Assembly (NCBI GenBank): GCA_900472485.1
Contig: UCII01000033.1
Location: 62,001-126,000 of the forward strand
Length of the DNA stretch: 64,000 bases
Direction: 5' to 3'
Source: Hyphomicrobiales bacterium
Lineage (GTDB): Bacteria; Pseudomonadota; Alphaproteobacteria; Rhizobiales; Rhizobiaceae
Under the pieces are notes generated by a model. That model was not told the origin of the DNA. It saw nothing but the letters and a program-made list of their open reading frames with translations, and did no database searches. A program made the translations under genes and the position numbers. Positions 51,870-59,573 of the stretch are shown here, one piece after another. Each line of letters begins with the position of its first letter. Position 1 is the stretch's first letter.

Positions 51870-52778
51870 CTACCGCATGGCCGGCAGAATCTCCGCTGCG
51901 ATCTCTTCCATGACCTCGCCGGGCGGTCTGCCCTGGGTAACGAGGTTGAAGGCGACATGATGGATGCCGGCTTCACGCATCGCCGACAAAGCGTCGATCA
52001 GCCTTAACCTGCCGGCTCTGACGCCGAGATTGATCTCCTCATAAGAGGCCTGAGGATTATCGAGCAAATCCAGGACCATGGACTGACCGAAGCCGCGAAA
52101 ATCAGCGGTGACCTTAGCCCGGGCATTGTGCCAAAGCGCCAACCGATCTTTTTGAACGGGTAGCGGCCGGTAATAGGTCATCCAGGCTGTTGCGTGGCGG
52201 GTAATCCATTCGAGCGATTGCGACGATGAACCGACCGCCACCATGGGAATGAGCGGTTGTCGCAGCGCAGGCCTGATGGCGAACTCGTTTCGCACGCGAC
52301 CGCCTTCATCGACGACCTTCTGATCCGGACTGAGCGCAGCGGCGAGGCGCTCCCAATGCGATTGAAAGAGTGCTTTGCGGTTCTCAATTTCCTCTCCGAA
52401 AACATCATATTCGCTCGGCCGGTCTCCAGAGCCGAGACCGAGGACGAGCCGGTCTTTCGAAAGGGAGGCGACGGACAGTGCGGCCTTGGCGATATGGAGC
52501 GGATGCCGCAAAGGCAGCACGATTGCACCCGTCGCCAGGGCGATCCTGGATGTGGAAGCGGCTAGAGCTCCGAGGAGGACCCAGGGATCGGCATGCCCGA
52601 TCGGATCGGGATAGCTTTCACTGTTAAGAGGGACATCCCTCACCCACAGCGCATCGAAGCCTAATTTATCGGCTTGGGCTGCGATGCCGAGCTGAGCATC
52701 GAACTCTATGTCGGCAGCAGTTCTCGTTTGCGCCGGCAGGACTATGCCGAATGAAAGCCTATCTGGATGGAAAAGCAC
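51870..52778 (-). CDS. LLM-class (luciferase-like) flavin-dependent oxidoreductase
   Basis: 302 residues of the bacterial luciferase-like TIM-barrel family: FGIVLPAQTRTAADIEFDAQ, DALWVRDVPLNSESYPDPIG, ATGAIVLPLRHPLHIAKAAL, LVLGLGSGDRPSEYDVFG and AVGSSSQSLEWITRHATAW. These enzymes use F420 or FMNH2 for oxidations; the FMNH2 type is likely here because rhizobia generally lack abundant F420. The substrate is unknown and no flavin reductase is adjacent. Confidence 0.85.
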   Translation of the reverse strand: MLFHPDRLSFGIVLPAQTRTAADIEFDAQLGIAAQADKLGFDALWVRDVPLNSESYPDPIGHADPWVLLGALAASTSRIALATGAIVLPLRHPLHIAKAALSVASLSKDRLVLGLGSGDRPSEYDVFGEEIENRKALFQSHWERLAAALSPDQKVVDEGGRVRNEFAIRPALRQPLIPMVAVGSSSQSLEWITRHATAWMTYYRPLPVQKDRLALWHNARAKVTADFRGFGQSMVLDLLDNPQASYEEINLGVRAGRLRLIDALSAMREAGIHHVAFNLVTQGRPPGEVMEEIAAEILPAMR

Positions 52779-52944
52779 GCCGCACCCTGAAATTTATATC
52801 CTTGAAGGAGATAAGGAGGCTTGCGCTCGAGGAAAAGGGTCGCGTGAAGCGTAGGGTGATTGTGCGAGGCAAGTAGTCCGCCCTGTGGAGCGGACTGTCA
52901 TTGTGTGACGGGTCCAGTGCGGATCCGTGATCCCGGGCCGATGT

Positions 52945-53322
52945 TCAGCTCGCGGTGATGCATTGCTTGACGTAGTCGCGCAATGCTTTCTTCTCCAGAC
53001 CTTTGGCGGTGCCTTCGTCATGGCAGGTCTTGCGTTTTGCCAGGACCGGATACTTCTGCTGCAGGCAGCTTTTGACTGCGTCCTTGCGCGCCTCGCCCTT
53101 GAGGCCCTGCCCCGTTGCATCCTGTCGGCAGGCTTGCCGTGCCGTCTTGATCTCGTCCCTCGACGGCATCGTCGATGATGGCGTCGATGTGGAAGGCGTC
53201 GTGGCGGGAGCTGGCGTTGCAGTCGTCGCAGGTGTCGTCGTCTGGGCGAAGACGACGGTTGCGGAAGATAGAGCGAAAAGAGCAGCGGCGGTCGCACTTA
53301 GCAGCTTGCTGGTCATGGGCAT
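52945..53322 (-). CDS. Secreted PsiF-repeat protein
   Basis: 125 residues. A signal peptide (LLSATAAALFALSSATVVFA, cut near residue 26) is followed by a Thr/Pro-rich linker and two PsiF repeats: RQACRQDATGQGLKGEARKD with VKSCLQQ, and RKTCHDEGTAKGLEKKALRD with VKQCITAS. Each repeat has the C-x(n)-KGL-x-C spacing of the PsiF family, a phosphate-starvation-inducible periplasmic protein in enterobacteria. Function is unknown. The start region also contains an in-frame second ATG. Confidence 0.8.
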   Translation of the reverse strand: MPMTSKLLSATAAALFALSSATVVFAQTTTPATTATPAPATTPSTSTPSSTMPSRDEIKTARQACRQDATGQGLKGEARKDAVKSCLQQKYPVLAKRKTCHDEGTAKGLEKKALRDYVKQCITAS

Positions 53323-53455
53323 ATCCTTTTGCCTGAAGGCTATTCATGTTCAAGCCGCCGACCCCATCACGAGGCCGGCGTCCTTCTTGAACGGTGGTCA
53401 TCGGCTTATCCGTCGTTCGGACTGCCAAAAAACCTCCAGCAAGGTCCCTGCAACG

Positions 53456-54583
53456 TCAATACAGCACGACGCTGCGGATGCTTTCGCCGGAATGCATGAG
53501 CTCGAAGCCCTTGTTGATGTCTTCGAGCGGCATGGTGTGGGTGATCATCGGATCGATCTCAATCTTGCCCTCCATGTACCAGTCGACGATCTTCGGGACA
53601 TCGGTGCGGCCACGGGCGCCGCCGAAGGCCGTGCCCATCCACGAGCGGCCGGTGACGAGCTGGAACGGACGCGTCGAAATCTCTTGGCCGGCGCCGGCAA
53701 CGCCGATGACGACAGACTTGCCCCAGCCGCGATGGCTGGCTTCGAGAGCCTGGCGCATCACCTTGGTGTTGCCGGTGCAGTCGAAGGTATAGTCGGCGCC
53801 GCCGATCTGGTCGGCCCCGCGCTTCGTCATGTTGACGAGATAGGGCACGATGTCGTCGCCGACCTCCTTCGGATTGACGAAATGCGTCATGCCGAAGCGC
53901 TCGCCCCATTCCTTCTTGTCATTGTTGAGATCGACGCCGATGATCATGTCGGCACCGGCAAGCCTCAGGCCCTGGATAACGTTAAGCCCGATACCGCCGA
54001 GGCCGAAGACGATTGCCGTTGCGCCCATCTCCACCTTGGCGGTGTTGATGACCGCACCGATGCCTGTCGTCACGCCGCAGCCGATGTAGCAGATCTTGTC
54101 GAAGGGGGCGTCGGGATTGACCTTGGCGACGGCAATCTCCGGCAGCACGGTATAATTGGCGAAGGTCGAGCAGCCCATATAGTGATAGATCTTATCCTTG
54201 CCGATCGAGAAGCGCGAGGTGCCGTCCGGCATCAGACCCTGGCCCTGGGTTGAACGGATCGCCGTGCACAGATTGGTCTTGCGCGAGAGACACGACGGGC
54301 ATTCGCGGCATTCGGGCGTATAGAGCGGAATGACGTGATCGCCCTTCCTGACCGAAGTGACGCCCGGCCCGACATCGACGACGATGCCGGCGCCCTCATG
54401 GCCGAGGATGGCCGGAAATAAGCCTTCCGGATCGGCCCCCGACAGCGTGAAATCATCGGTGTGGCAGATGCCGGTCGCCTTGACCTCGATCAGCACTTCG
54501 CCGGCTCTCGGCCCCTCCAGCTGAACCGTCATCACCTCAAGCGGCTTGCCTGCCGCAACCGCGACCGCTGCTCTTACGTCCAT
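53456..54583 (-). CDS. frmA: S-(hydroxymethyl)glutathione dehydrogenase (class III alcohol dehydrogenase)
   Basis: 375 residues, full length. Catalytic zinc ligands sit in ATGICHTDD and GHEGAGIV with the later GCGVTTGIG Cys; the structural zinc ligands are the four cysteines of PECRECPSCLSRKTNLC. The NAD site is FGLGGIGLNVIQG and the class III substrate features are in FGGARGRTDVP. It oxidises the formaldehyde-glutathione adduct. It starts 51 bases after the stop of the isomerase gene, in the same direction, and so probably shares its promoter. Next to a MocDEF-like oxygenase it makes sense as the sink for formaldehyde released by O-demethylation. Confidence 0.93.
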   Translation of the reverse strand: MDVRAAVAVAAGKPLEVMTVQLEGPRAGEVLIEVKATGICHTDDFTLSGADPEGLFPAILGHEGAGIVVDVGPGVTSVRKGDHVIPLYTPECRECPSCLSRKTNLCTAIRSTQGQGLMPDGTSRFSIGKDKIYHYMGCSTFANYTVLPEIAVAKVNPDAPFDKICYIGCGVTTGIGAVINTAKVEMGATAIVFGLGGIGLNVIQGLRLAGADMIIGVDLNNDKKEWGERFGMTHFVNPKEVGDDIVPYLVNMTKRGADQIGGADYTFDCTGNTKVMRQALEASHRGWGKSVVIGVAGAGQEISTRPFQLVTGRSWMGTAFGGARGRTDVPKIVDWYMEGKIEIDPMITHTMPLEDINKGFELMHSGESIRSVVLY

Positions 54584-54600
54584 GGAAAATCCTCCAAAAT

Positions 54601-54613
54601 CAATAGTCTATTG
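54601..54613. promoter_or_regulatory. 13-base perfect palindrome in front of frmA
   Basis: CAATAGTCTATTG lies in the 50-base gap between the isomerase stop and the frmA start, 18 bases upstream of the latter. It is unlike the 16-base operator of this locus. It could be a separate control site for frmA, or chance. Confidence 0.25.
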
Positions 54614-54633
54614 CTGATACTTTTCTTAACTCA

Positions 54634-55467
54634 TTAGCCGGTGGTTCTTGCCCATAAATCACGTATTTCCTGCTTCATAAGCAGGGATTCTTCCCAGCGG
54701 TCGGTGGTGTCTTCACCGTCCCTTCCGGTGATGGCATAGGGCTTCGGCCCTAGTTCGCAGGTGAAGGCAAGTGTGGCGTCTTTGTCGGCGCGCTTCCGCC
54801 AGCTTTTGAAGCCATATTCCCACCAGCCCAGGAACAGATCGACCCAGGGTCTGTGATGCGGGAAGGAAATTTCGATCTGAACCTGTTCGCGGGAGGCAAT
54901 GCGGCCGTGGAAGGCCCAGGAGCTGTCCAATATCCGATGAATAAGGGCGTGATTTTCCTCGGATACCGGCCAGGCGAATTCCCGCCCGACAAGGAAATGA
55001 GAGATATCGCCGAGCAGACGCAGGTTTGGCAGGCGATCGAGCAGATCGAGCGTGAAGAAGAGATCCGTCGTCATGCGGTCGCGATGGGTCTCGATCCAGA
55101 CATCGATACCGGCCTCTTCCGCCAGGCGTTGCCATCCCTCCAGCAACGGAATGCAATCCTCAAGCCGTCGCAGGCGCACGTCCGGCTGCAGACAGATGTG
55201 GTGGACATCATATTCGGCGGCGATCTCGAGCACCGGCTTCAGATCGTCGACAGTTTTCGGGAAGCACTGCCCCTCCGCCCGCAAGCCGTGCTGCTTGAGC
55301 AGGCCCGCGACACGGGAGACAAAATTGCGATCGGACCAGTGGGCGCTGACGCCATCGAAGCAGGCAGCTGCTATCTTATCGATGCTTTCCTCCAGGGAAA
55401 GCTCCGGATATCTCGCACTACGCCGCTCCATGGACCAGAGCGACTGGAATATAAGCAAGTTCTGCAT
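54634..55467 (-). CDS. Sugar phosphate isomerase/epimerase-like TIM-barrel protein
   Basis: 277 residues of the AP-endonuclease-2/xylose-isomerase-like TIM-barrel superfamily. Likely metal ligands are in IETHRDRM (Glu), LLGDISHFLVG (Asp, His) and FHGRIASREQVQ (His). It differs from classical IolE/MocC in the N-terminal part, so I do not name it. It is the first gene of a leftward unit with frmA. Two 16-base operator-like sites lie between it and the divergent binding-protein gene, so it belongs to the regulon of the LacI protein at 58040-59077. A ring- or ketose-processing step on a cyclitol or sugar is plausible. Confidence 0.8.
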   Translation of the reverse strand: MQNLLIFQSLWSMERRSARYPELSLEESIDKIAAACFDGVSAHWSDRNFVSRVAGLLKQHGLRAEGQCFPKTVDDLKPVLEIAAEYDVHHICLQPDVRLRRLEDCIPLLEGWQRLAEEAGIDVWIETHRDRMTTDLFFTLDLLDRLPNLRLLGDISHFLVGREFAWPVSEENHALIHRILDSSWAFHGRIASREQVQIEISFPHHRPWVDLFLGWWEYGFKSWRKRADKDATLAFTCELGPKPYAITGRDGEDTTDRWEESLLMKQEIRDLWARTTG

Positions 55468-55530
55468 AGGTCCTCCCGTATGGGTGGCTTGCTCAGATCA
55501 CGAATCCCGGGGCTTGGCCAGTGAGCGCGA

Positions 55531-55546
55531 TGATGGATTTTGATCA
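55531..55546. promoter_or_regulatory. Operator-like site 1 of the Moc-like regulon
   Basis: TGATGGATTTTGATCA: 14 of 16 bases match site 2 at 55601. It lies 64 bases upstream of the isomerase gene and in the shared promoter region of the divergent binding-protein gene. Confidence 0.6.
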
Positions 55547-55600
55547 TCGGCGTTTTTCACCGCAAAGCGGATATATTCGCCTGGTCGAGAGCCCTTGGCG

Positions 55601-55616
55601 TGATGGTTTTTCATCA
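55601..55616. promoter_or_regulatory. Operator-like site 2 of the Moc-like regulon
   Basis: TGATGGTTTTTCATCA, with TGATG/CATCA as inverted arms. It lies 83 bases upstream of the binding-protein ATG and 70 bases from site 1, so one regulator dimer pair could close a loop over both divergent promoters. Confidence 0.65.
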
Positions 55617-55698
55617 AAATACTCCCGGACGCCGATCTGCCCCATCGGTAACTCTTTCCAGGCGGTCAAGGTGGGCCGCCGTTTCCTGGGAGGAGAAC

Positions 55699-56628
55699 AT
55701 GTTGAAATTTCTGAGTGCAAGCGCGCTCGCGCTGGTGCTGTCGTCGCAAGCCTACGCCGCCGATAGGATCGGCGTTTCGATGGGCTACCTGACGACCAAT
55801 TTCCAGACCCTGATCGCCAATGGCATGCAGGATTATGCCAGGACCAAGGGCCTTGACCTGCAGGTGGTGGATGCCGCCAACGACGTCAACAAGCAGCTCG
55901 ATCAGGTGCGCAATTTCGCAGCCGGCGGTGTCTCGGCCATCATCGTCGATCCGGTGGATTCGGACGGCACGCCGGCGATCAGCAAGATTGCCGAAGATGC
56001 CGGCATTCCCCTGATCTACGTCAATATCCAGCCGACAGATCTCTCCACGCTCGGCAAGAAGCAGGCATTCGTCGGCTCGAATGAAACCGAATCCGGCACG
56101 CTTCAGACGAAGGAAGTCTGTCGCATGCTCGGCGGCAAGGGTGAGGTCGTCATCATGGTCGGCGACCTCAGCAGCCAGGCGGCCCGCCAGCGGACGCAGG
56201 ATGTGCATGACGTGCTCAAGACCGGTGATTGCAGCGGCATCAAGGTGGTGCGCGAGCAGGTCGGCAATTGGAGCCGCGTCGATGGCGCCGATCTCGTTTC
56301 GAACTGGCTGACCTCTGGCCTCTCGTTCGATGCCGTCATTGCCAACAACGACGAAATGGCACTTGGCGCGATCTCAGCGATCAAGAACGCCGGCGGTTCG
56401 ACCGATAAGACGATCGTTGCGGGCATCGATGCGACGCCGGATGCGCTGCAGGCGATGAAGTCGGGCGACCTCAAGGTCACCGTGTTCCAGGACGCCAAGG
56501 CGCAGGGCCGCGGCGCCGTCGATACGGCCATCAAGGCCATCAAGGGCGAGCAGATCGACCGCGAGGTCTGGATCCCCTTCAAGCTGGTGACGAAAGGCAA
56601 CATGGTTCAGTTCGAGAGCCTCAACTAA
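55699..56628 (+). CDS. Periplasmic sugar/cyclitol-binding protein, MocB-like
   Basis: 309 residues from the ATG at 55699, which has GGGAGGAG seven bases upstream. Signal peptide MLKFLSASALALVLSSQAYA, cut near 20. The fold is the type I sugar-binding protein of the ribose/inositol/rhizopine group: GVSMGYLTTNFQTLIANGMQ, VDAANDVNKQLDQVRNFAAG, VDPVDSDGTPAISKIAEDAG, AVIANNDEMALGAISAIKNA and AGIDATPDALQAMKSGD. No permease or ATPase gene accompanies it here, so it would have to use another importer's membrane parts. Rhizopine moc loci likewise carry a lone binding-protein gene, mocB. Its promoter carries two operator-like sites. Confidence 0.88.
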   Translation: MLKFLSASALALVLSSQAYAADRIGVSMGYLTTNFQTLIANGMQDYARTKGLDLQVVDAANDVNKQLDQVRNFAAGGVSAIIVDPVDSDGTPAISKIAEDAGIPLIYVNIQPTDLSTLGKKQAFVGSNETESGTLQTKEVCRMLGGKGEVVIMVGDLSSQAARQRTQDVHDVLKTGDCSGIKVVREQVGNWSRVDGADLVSNWLTSGLSFDAVIANNDEMALGAISAIKNAGGSTDKTIVAGIDATPDALQAMKSGDLKVTVFQDAKAQGRGAVDTAIKAIKGEQIDREVWIPFKLVTKGNMVQFESLN

Positions 56629-56734
56629 GCGCACATGCGCCGGCAACGAGGAACACGACTGCCGGCGCACGGGAAGGAGGGCGACCGGCCCCCTTCCCGC
56701 CTTAGATTGCGCGGCAGCGAACTTCCGGTCGCCA

Positions 56735-56750
56735 TGAGCAAATTTCATCA
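56735..56750. promoter_or_regulatory. Operator-like site 3 of the Moc-like regulon
   Basis: TGAGCAAATTTCATCA: 13 of 16 bases match the complement of site 4. It lies 72 bases upstream of the oxygenase gene, suggesting an additional promoter for that gene in the 193-base gap after the binding-protein gene. Confidence 0.5.
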
Positions 56751-56821
56751 AATCAATGCTGTCGTTTCCAGCCGATGCCGCTGACACTGACCGCATCTTT
56801 TCATTCATCGGGAGGCACATC

Positions 56822-57856
56822 ATGGACGACACGCTCTACGGCACGCGCGACAAGCGCGGCGACTGGAAGCCCAATAAGCTCTTGCAATATCCGCCTGTTT
56901 TCATCTGGCCGGCAAAACCGGTCGCGTTCCTGAAATGGTTCTTCGGATATCCCGGCTATCTGATGCCCTGGAATGTCGTCTATGCCGTCGTCGCAACGTT
57001 GCTCTGGCTTTACGCGACGCCCTCCATGGAGACCATGAAGACGCTGGCGCCAGGCTGGATCGCCTATCTCTTCCTGCGCAATGCCGCGCTGGTCTTCCTG
57101 TTCTTCGGCGCCTTTCACTTGCGTCTCTACATGCAGAAGAAGCAGGGCACGAGCTTCAAATACAACAGCAAATGGCCGTCGAAGGATAATTCCGCCTTCC
57201 TCTTCAGCAACCAGACCGTCGACAATGTGATCTGGACCTTTGCAAGCGCCGTACCCCTCTGGACGGCCTTCGAAGTGCTGACGCTATGGGCCTTTGCGAA
57301 CGGCCTCATTCCCTATGTCGACTTCGCCGAACATCCGATCTATTGCGCCATCATCATGCTGTTGATTCCGGCGTTCCGCGATCTGCATTTCTATCTCGTG
57401 CATCGCCTGATCCACTGGCCGCCACTCTATCATGCGGTCCACAAGCTGCATCACAACAACGTCAATCCCGGTCCCTGGTCCGGCCTTGCCATGCACCCGG
57501 TCGAGCATCTCCTGTATTTCTCCGGCGTTCTCATCCATTGGATCGTACCGTCCAATCCGATCCATGCACTGTTCCATCTGACCCATGCGGCACTTGCACC
57601 GGCTCCGGGCCATGCCGGTTTCGACAAGATCGTGATCGGTGAGGAAGCCGGGATCGATACCCACGCCTATGATCACTATCTCCATCACAAATTCTTCGAG
57701 TGCAATTATGCCGATGGCGTGATCCCGCTCGACCAGTGGTTCGGCACCTTCCACGACGGCTCAAAAGAGGCCGAGGACCGCATGAACAAGCGCTTCATGG
57801 AGCGCGCCAAGAAATACGCGGAGAAGCAAGCGCGTCGCTCCGGCACGCCGAGCTAG
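56822..57856 (+). CDS. Membrane di-iron oxygenase of the fatty acid hydroxylase/sterol desaturase superfamily, MocD-like role
   Basis: 344 residues from the ATG at 56822 (GGGAGG upstream). Hydrophobic helices lie near 35-65, 80-100, 135-160 and 170-185. Histidine boxes that bind two irons: HFYLVH at 189-194, HAVHKLHH at 204-211, HPVEH at 225-229 and HAYDHYLHH at 281-289. Such enzymes hydroxylate or desaturate using electrons from a ferredoxin. The Rieske ferredoxin and reductase encoded at 59256-60811 are the likely donors, giving a three-part system like MocDEF, which demethylates the rhizopine 3-O-methyl-scyllo-inosamine in R. leguminosarum. The substrate here is not known. Confidence 0.88.
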   Translation: MDDTLYGTRDKRGDWKPNKLLQYPPVFIWPAKPVAFLKWFFGYPGYLMPWNVVYAVVATLLWLYATPSMETMKTLAPGWIAYLFLRNAALVFLFFGAFHLRLYMQKKQGTSFKYNSKWPSKDNSAFLFSNQTVDNVIWTFASAVPLWTAFEVLTLWAFANGLIPYVDFAEHPIYCAIIMLLIPAFRDLHFYLVHRLIHWPPLYHAVHKLHHNNVNPGPWSGLAMHPVEHLLYFSGVLIHWIVPSNPIHALFHLTHAALAPAPGHAGFDKIVIGEEAGIDTHAYDHYLHHKFFECNYADGVIPLDQWFGTFHDGSKEAEDRMNKRFMERAKKYAEKQARRSGTPS

Positions 57857-57868
57857 CAAAGAGCCGAA

Positions 57869-57894
57869 GCCCGGCCGGGTTTCTCCGGCCGGGC
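57869..57894 (+). terminator. Terminator-like hairpin after the oxygenase gene
   Basis: Perfect 10-bp stem GCCCGGCCGG/CCGGCCGGGC with a 6-base loop, 13 bases after the stop. No strong T-run follows, as is common in rhizobia. Confidence 0.7.
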
Positions 57895-57995
57895 AATGAT
57901 CTCAAGGAGTTGCCAAAGGCGCTATATGCTCCATATGCGCGAATTGAGCTCCCTCCCCCCGCCACCGGTTCAATCGGCCGTTGATGGCCGGAAAT

Positions 57996-58031
57996 GCCGG
58001 AGCCTACGGCCCTCCTTCCGCAGGCTCCGGC
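57996..58031 (-). terminator. Terminator-like hairpin after the LacI gene
   Basis: Perfect 10-bp stem GCCGGAGCCT/AGGCTCCGGC with a 16-base loop, 9 bases past the stop of the lacI-type gene on the minus strand. Together with the hairpin at 57869 it insulates two convergent genes. Confidence 0.65.
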
Positions 58032-58039
58032 CTTGTCAC

Positions 58040-59077
58040 TTACTGGTGACTGGATGCCGGGCTAATATTCTCCGTCGTATAGGTCAGGAACGGAACCGGC
58101 TCTTGGCTAACGGGCACGTCGATAATCCCCATTCGCGATAATATCGTATCCAGTGCGCGCCTCGCCTGGGTTTCGGGTGCCTGATCGAGAACGAGTGTCA
58201 TCAACCCAGAGGTGATGAAGCGGCGTGTTTCGTCATTGAGTTCGTGCCCTATCCAGATGCAATCCCTTCCCTGTTGTTCCTGAAAGCGCCGAAGCACCGA
58301 GCCGACCCCGAGATTGGCACCGCCGGCATTGTAGATACCAACAATATCCGGACAACGACGCAGCGCCTGCGTCATCACTTCCGCGGATTTCACATCGTCA
58401 TCCCAGCCGAATACAACCTCCGAAAACGGTAGCGCAGAATCACGCTGAGAACCGAGATAATCGGAGAAGCCACGAATGCGCTCCCGGTGAATCTGATAGG
58501 CCCAGCTATGACAGATGGCGACAATGCTTCCCGCCGTGTGCCGAAGCATCCGCGACATGTAGAAGCCGGCGGTTCGGCCCGCGGCATAGTTGTCGATCCC
58601 CACGAACACGTCGTCCCTTCCCGTGAGATATGAAACGATCTGGACGACTTCGATGCCGGCGGCACGCGCCTTTCGCAAGCTCTCGCGGATTGCCGGATGA
58701 TCGACTGCCGCAACGATCAGGCCATGCCGGCGAATGCTGCTATTGGCCACATGCGCGGCAAACTTCTCCGGCTCGCTTTCTTCGACAAAGGTCCGGTGGA
58801 CCGTGATCGAGCTATCCAGTGAGGCAGCGATCCGCTCGAAGGCATGGTTGAGCCTGCTGAAGAACGGCGACTCCGGCCTGACCAGGATGACTTCGATGCG
58901 GATCGTGCCACGATAGAGACTTGGGATGATCCCCTTGTAGCCTAACCGCTTTGCGGCCAGCACCACCTTCTCCGCCGTCTGTGGCCTGACGCTGCCGCGT
59001 TCGTTGAGAACGCGTTCAACGGTCGCAAGGCCGACACCAGCGACGGCCGCGATGTCCACGAGACGTGCCTTCTTCAT
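58040..59077 (-). CDS. LacI-family transcriptional regulator of the Moc-like locus
   Basis: 345 residues. N-terminal LacI helix-turn-helix and hinge (VDIAAVAGVGLATVERVLNE, RPQTAEKVVLAAKRLGYKG), then a periplasmic-binding-like effector domain (LIVAAVDHPAIRESLRKARA, YAAGRTAGFYMSRMLRH, IVGIYNAGGANLGVGSVL). The effector domain resembles sugar/inositol-binding proteins. The start is preceded by AGGAGGAG. The 16-base site at 59089-59104 touches this ribosome site, which suggests autorepression. Three further copies of the site lie before the isomerase/frmA, binding-protein and oxygenase genes, so this is probably the local regulator. Confidence 0.9.
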   Translation of the reverse strand: MKKARLVDIAAVAGVGLATVERVLNERGSVRPQTAEKVVLAAKRLGYKGIIPSLYRGTIRIEVILVRPESPFFSRLNHAFERIAASLDSSITVHRTFVEESEPEKFAAHVANSSIRRHGLIVAAVDHPAIRESLRKARAAGIEVVQIVSYLTGRDDVFVGIDNYAAGRTAGFYMSRMLRHTAGSIVAICHSWAYQIHRERIRGFSDYLGSQRDSALPFSEVVFGWDDDVKSAEVMTQALRRCPDIVGIYNAGGANLGVGSVLRRFQEQQGRDCIWIGHELNDETRRFITSGLMTLVLDQAPETQARRALDTILSRMGIIDVPVSQEPVPFLTYTTENISPASSHQ

Positions 59078-59088
59078 TTCGCTCCTCC

Positions 59089-59104
59089 TGATGAAAAATG
59101 ATCA
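59089..59104. promoter_or_regulatory. Operator-like site 4 of the Moc-like regulon
   Basis: TGATGAAAAATGATCA; its complement matches site 2 in 14 of 16 positions. It lies directly before the LacI ribosome site and 152 bases before the divergent MocE-type gene. Confidence 0.6.
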
Positions 59105-59255
59105 TAATCGGCGTGGAATGTGAAGGGTCATTTCGCGCATGCTTGAAACCAGCCGGGAGGAAAAAACGATGCGCGATCAAAGCGCAACGGCAGCCTGCTC
59201 CCAGGATTGGGTGATGCCTTTCAAGCCTTGCGGCGATTGCAATGAGGAGGAAGAA

Positions 59256-59573
59256 ATGACGAACTGGGTTGATGCCTGCGCTGCCGATGAAATCGATCAG
59301 GAGGATGTTGTCCGCTTCGATCACGCCGGGCGAACCTTTGCGATCTATCGCAGCCCTGACGATGAGTATTTCGCCACGGATGGACTTTGCACCCATGAAA
59401 AAATCCATCTGGCAGACGGGCTCGTCATGGACGATACGATTGAGTGTCCGAAGCATAATGGCCGCTTCAGCTACAAGACGGGGGAAGCGCGCGGCGCTCC
59501 GGTCTGCATCAATCTGAAGACCTATCCGGTTAAAGTGGAAGGCGATCGCGTCATGATCGGGCTCAGCGTATGA
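59256..59573 (+). CDS. mocE: MocE-type Rieske [2Fe-2S] ferredoxin
   Basis: 105 residues from the ATG at 59256, preceded by GAGGAGGAAG; an upstream in-frame ATG at 59139 lacks such a site. Rieske cluster ligands: C45-T-H47 and C64-P-K-H67 (CTHEKIHLADG, ECPKHNGRF). The whole small protein is a Rieske ferredoxin of the MocE family. It should carry electrons from the reductase encoded by the overlapping next gene to the di-iron oxygenase. The stop overlaps that gene by 4 bases. The region 59078-59255 holds its promoter and one operator-like site. Confidence 0.9.
   Translation: MTNWVDACAADEIDQEDVVRFDHAGRTFAIYRSPDDEYFATDGLCTHEKIHLADGLVMDDTIECPKHNGRFSYKTGEARGAPVCINLKTYPVKVEGDRVMIGLSV

Noticed and set aside
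54634..55467. Naming the TIM-barrel isomerase mocC
   Set aside because: Locus context suggests it, but its N-terminal sequence does not look like IolE/MocC proteins as I know them, so the symbol was withheld.
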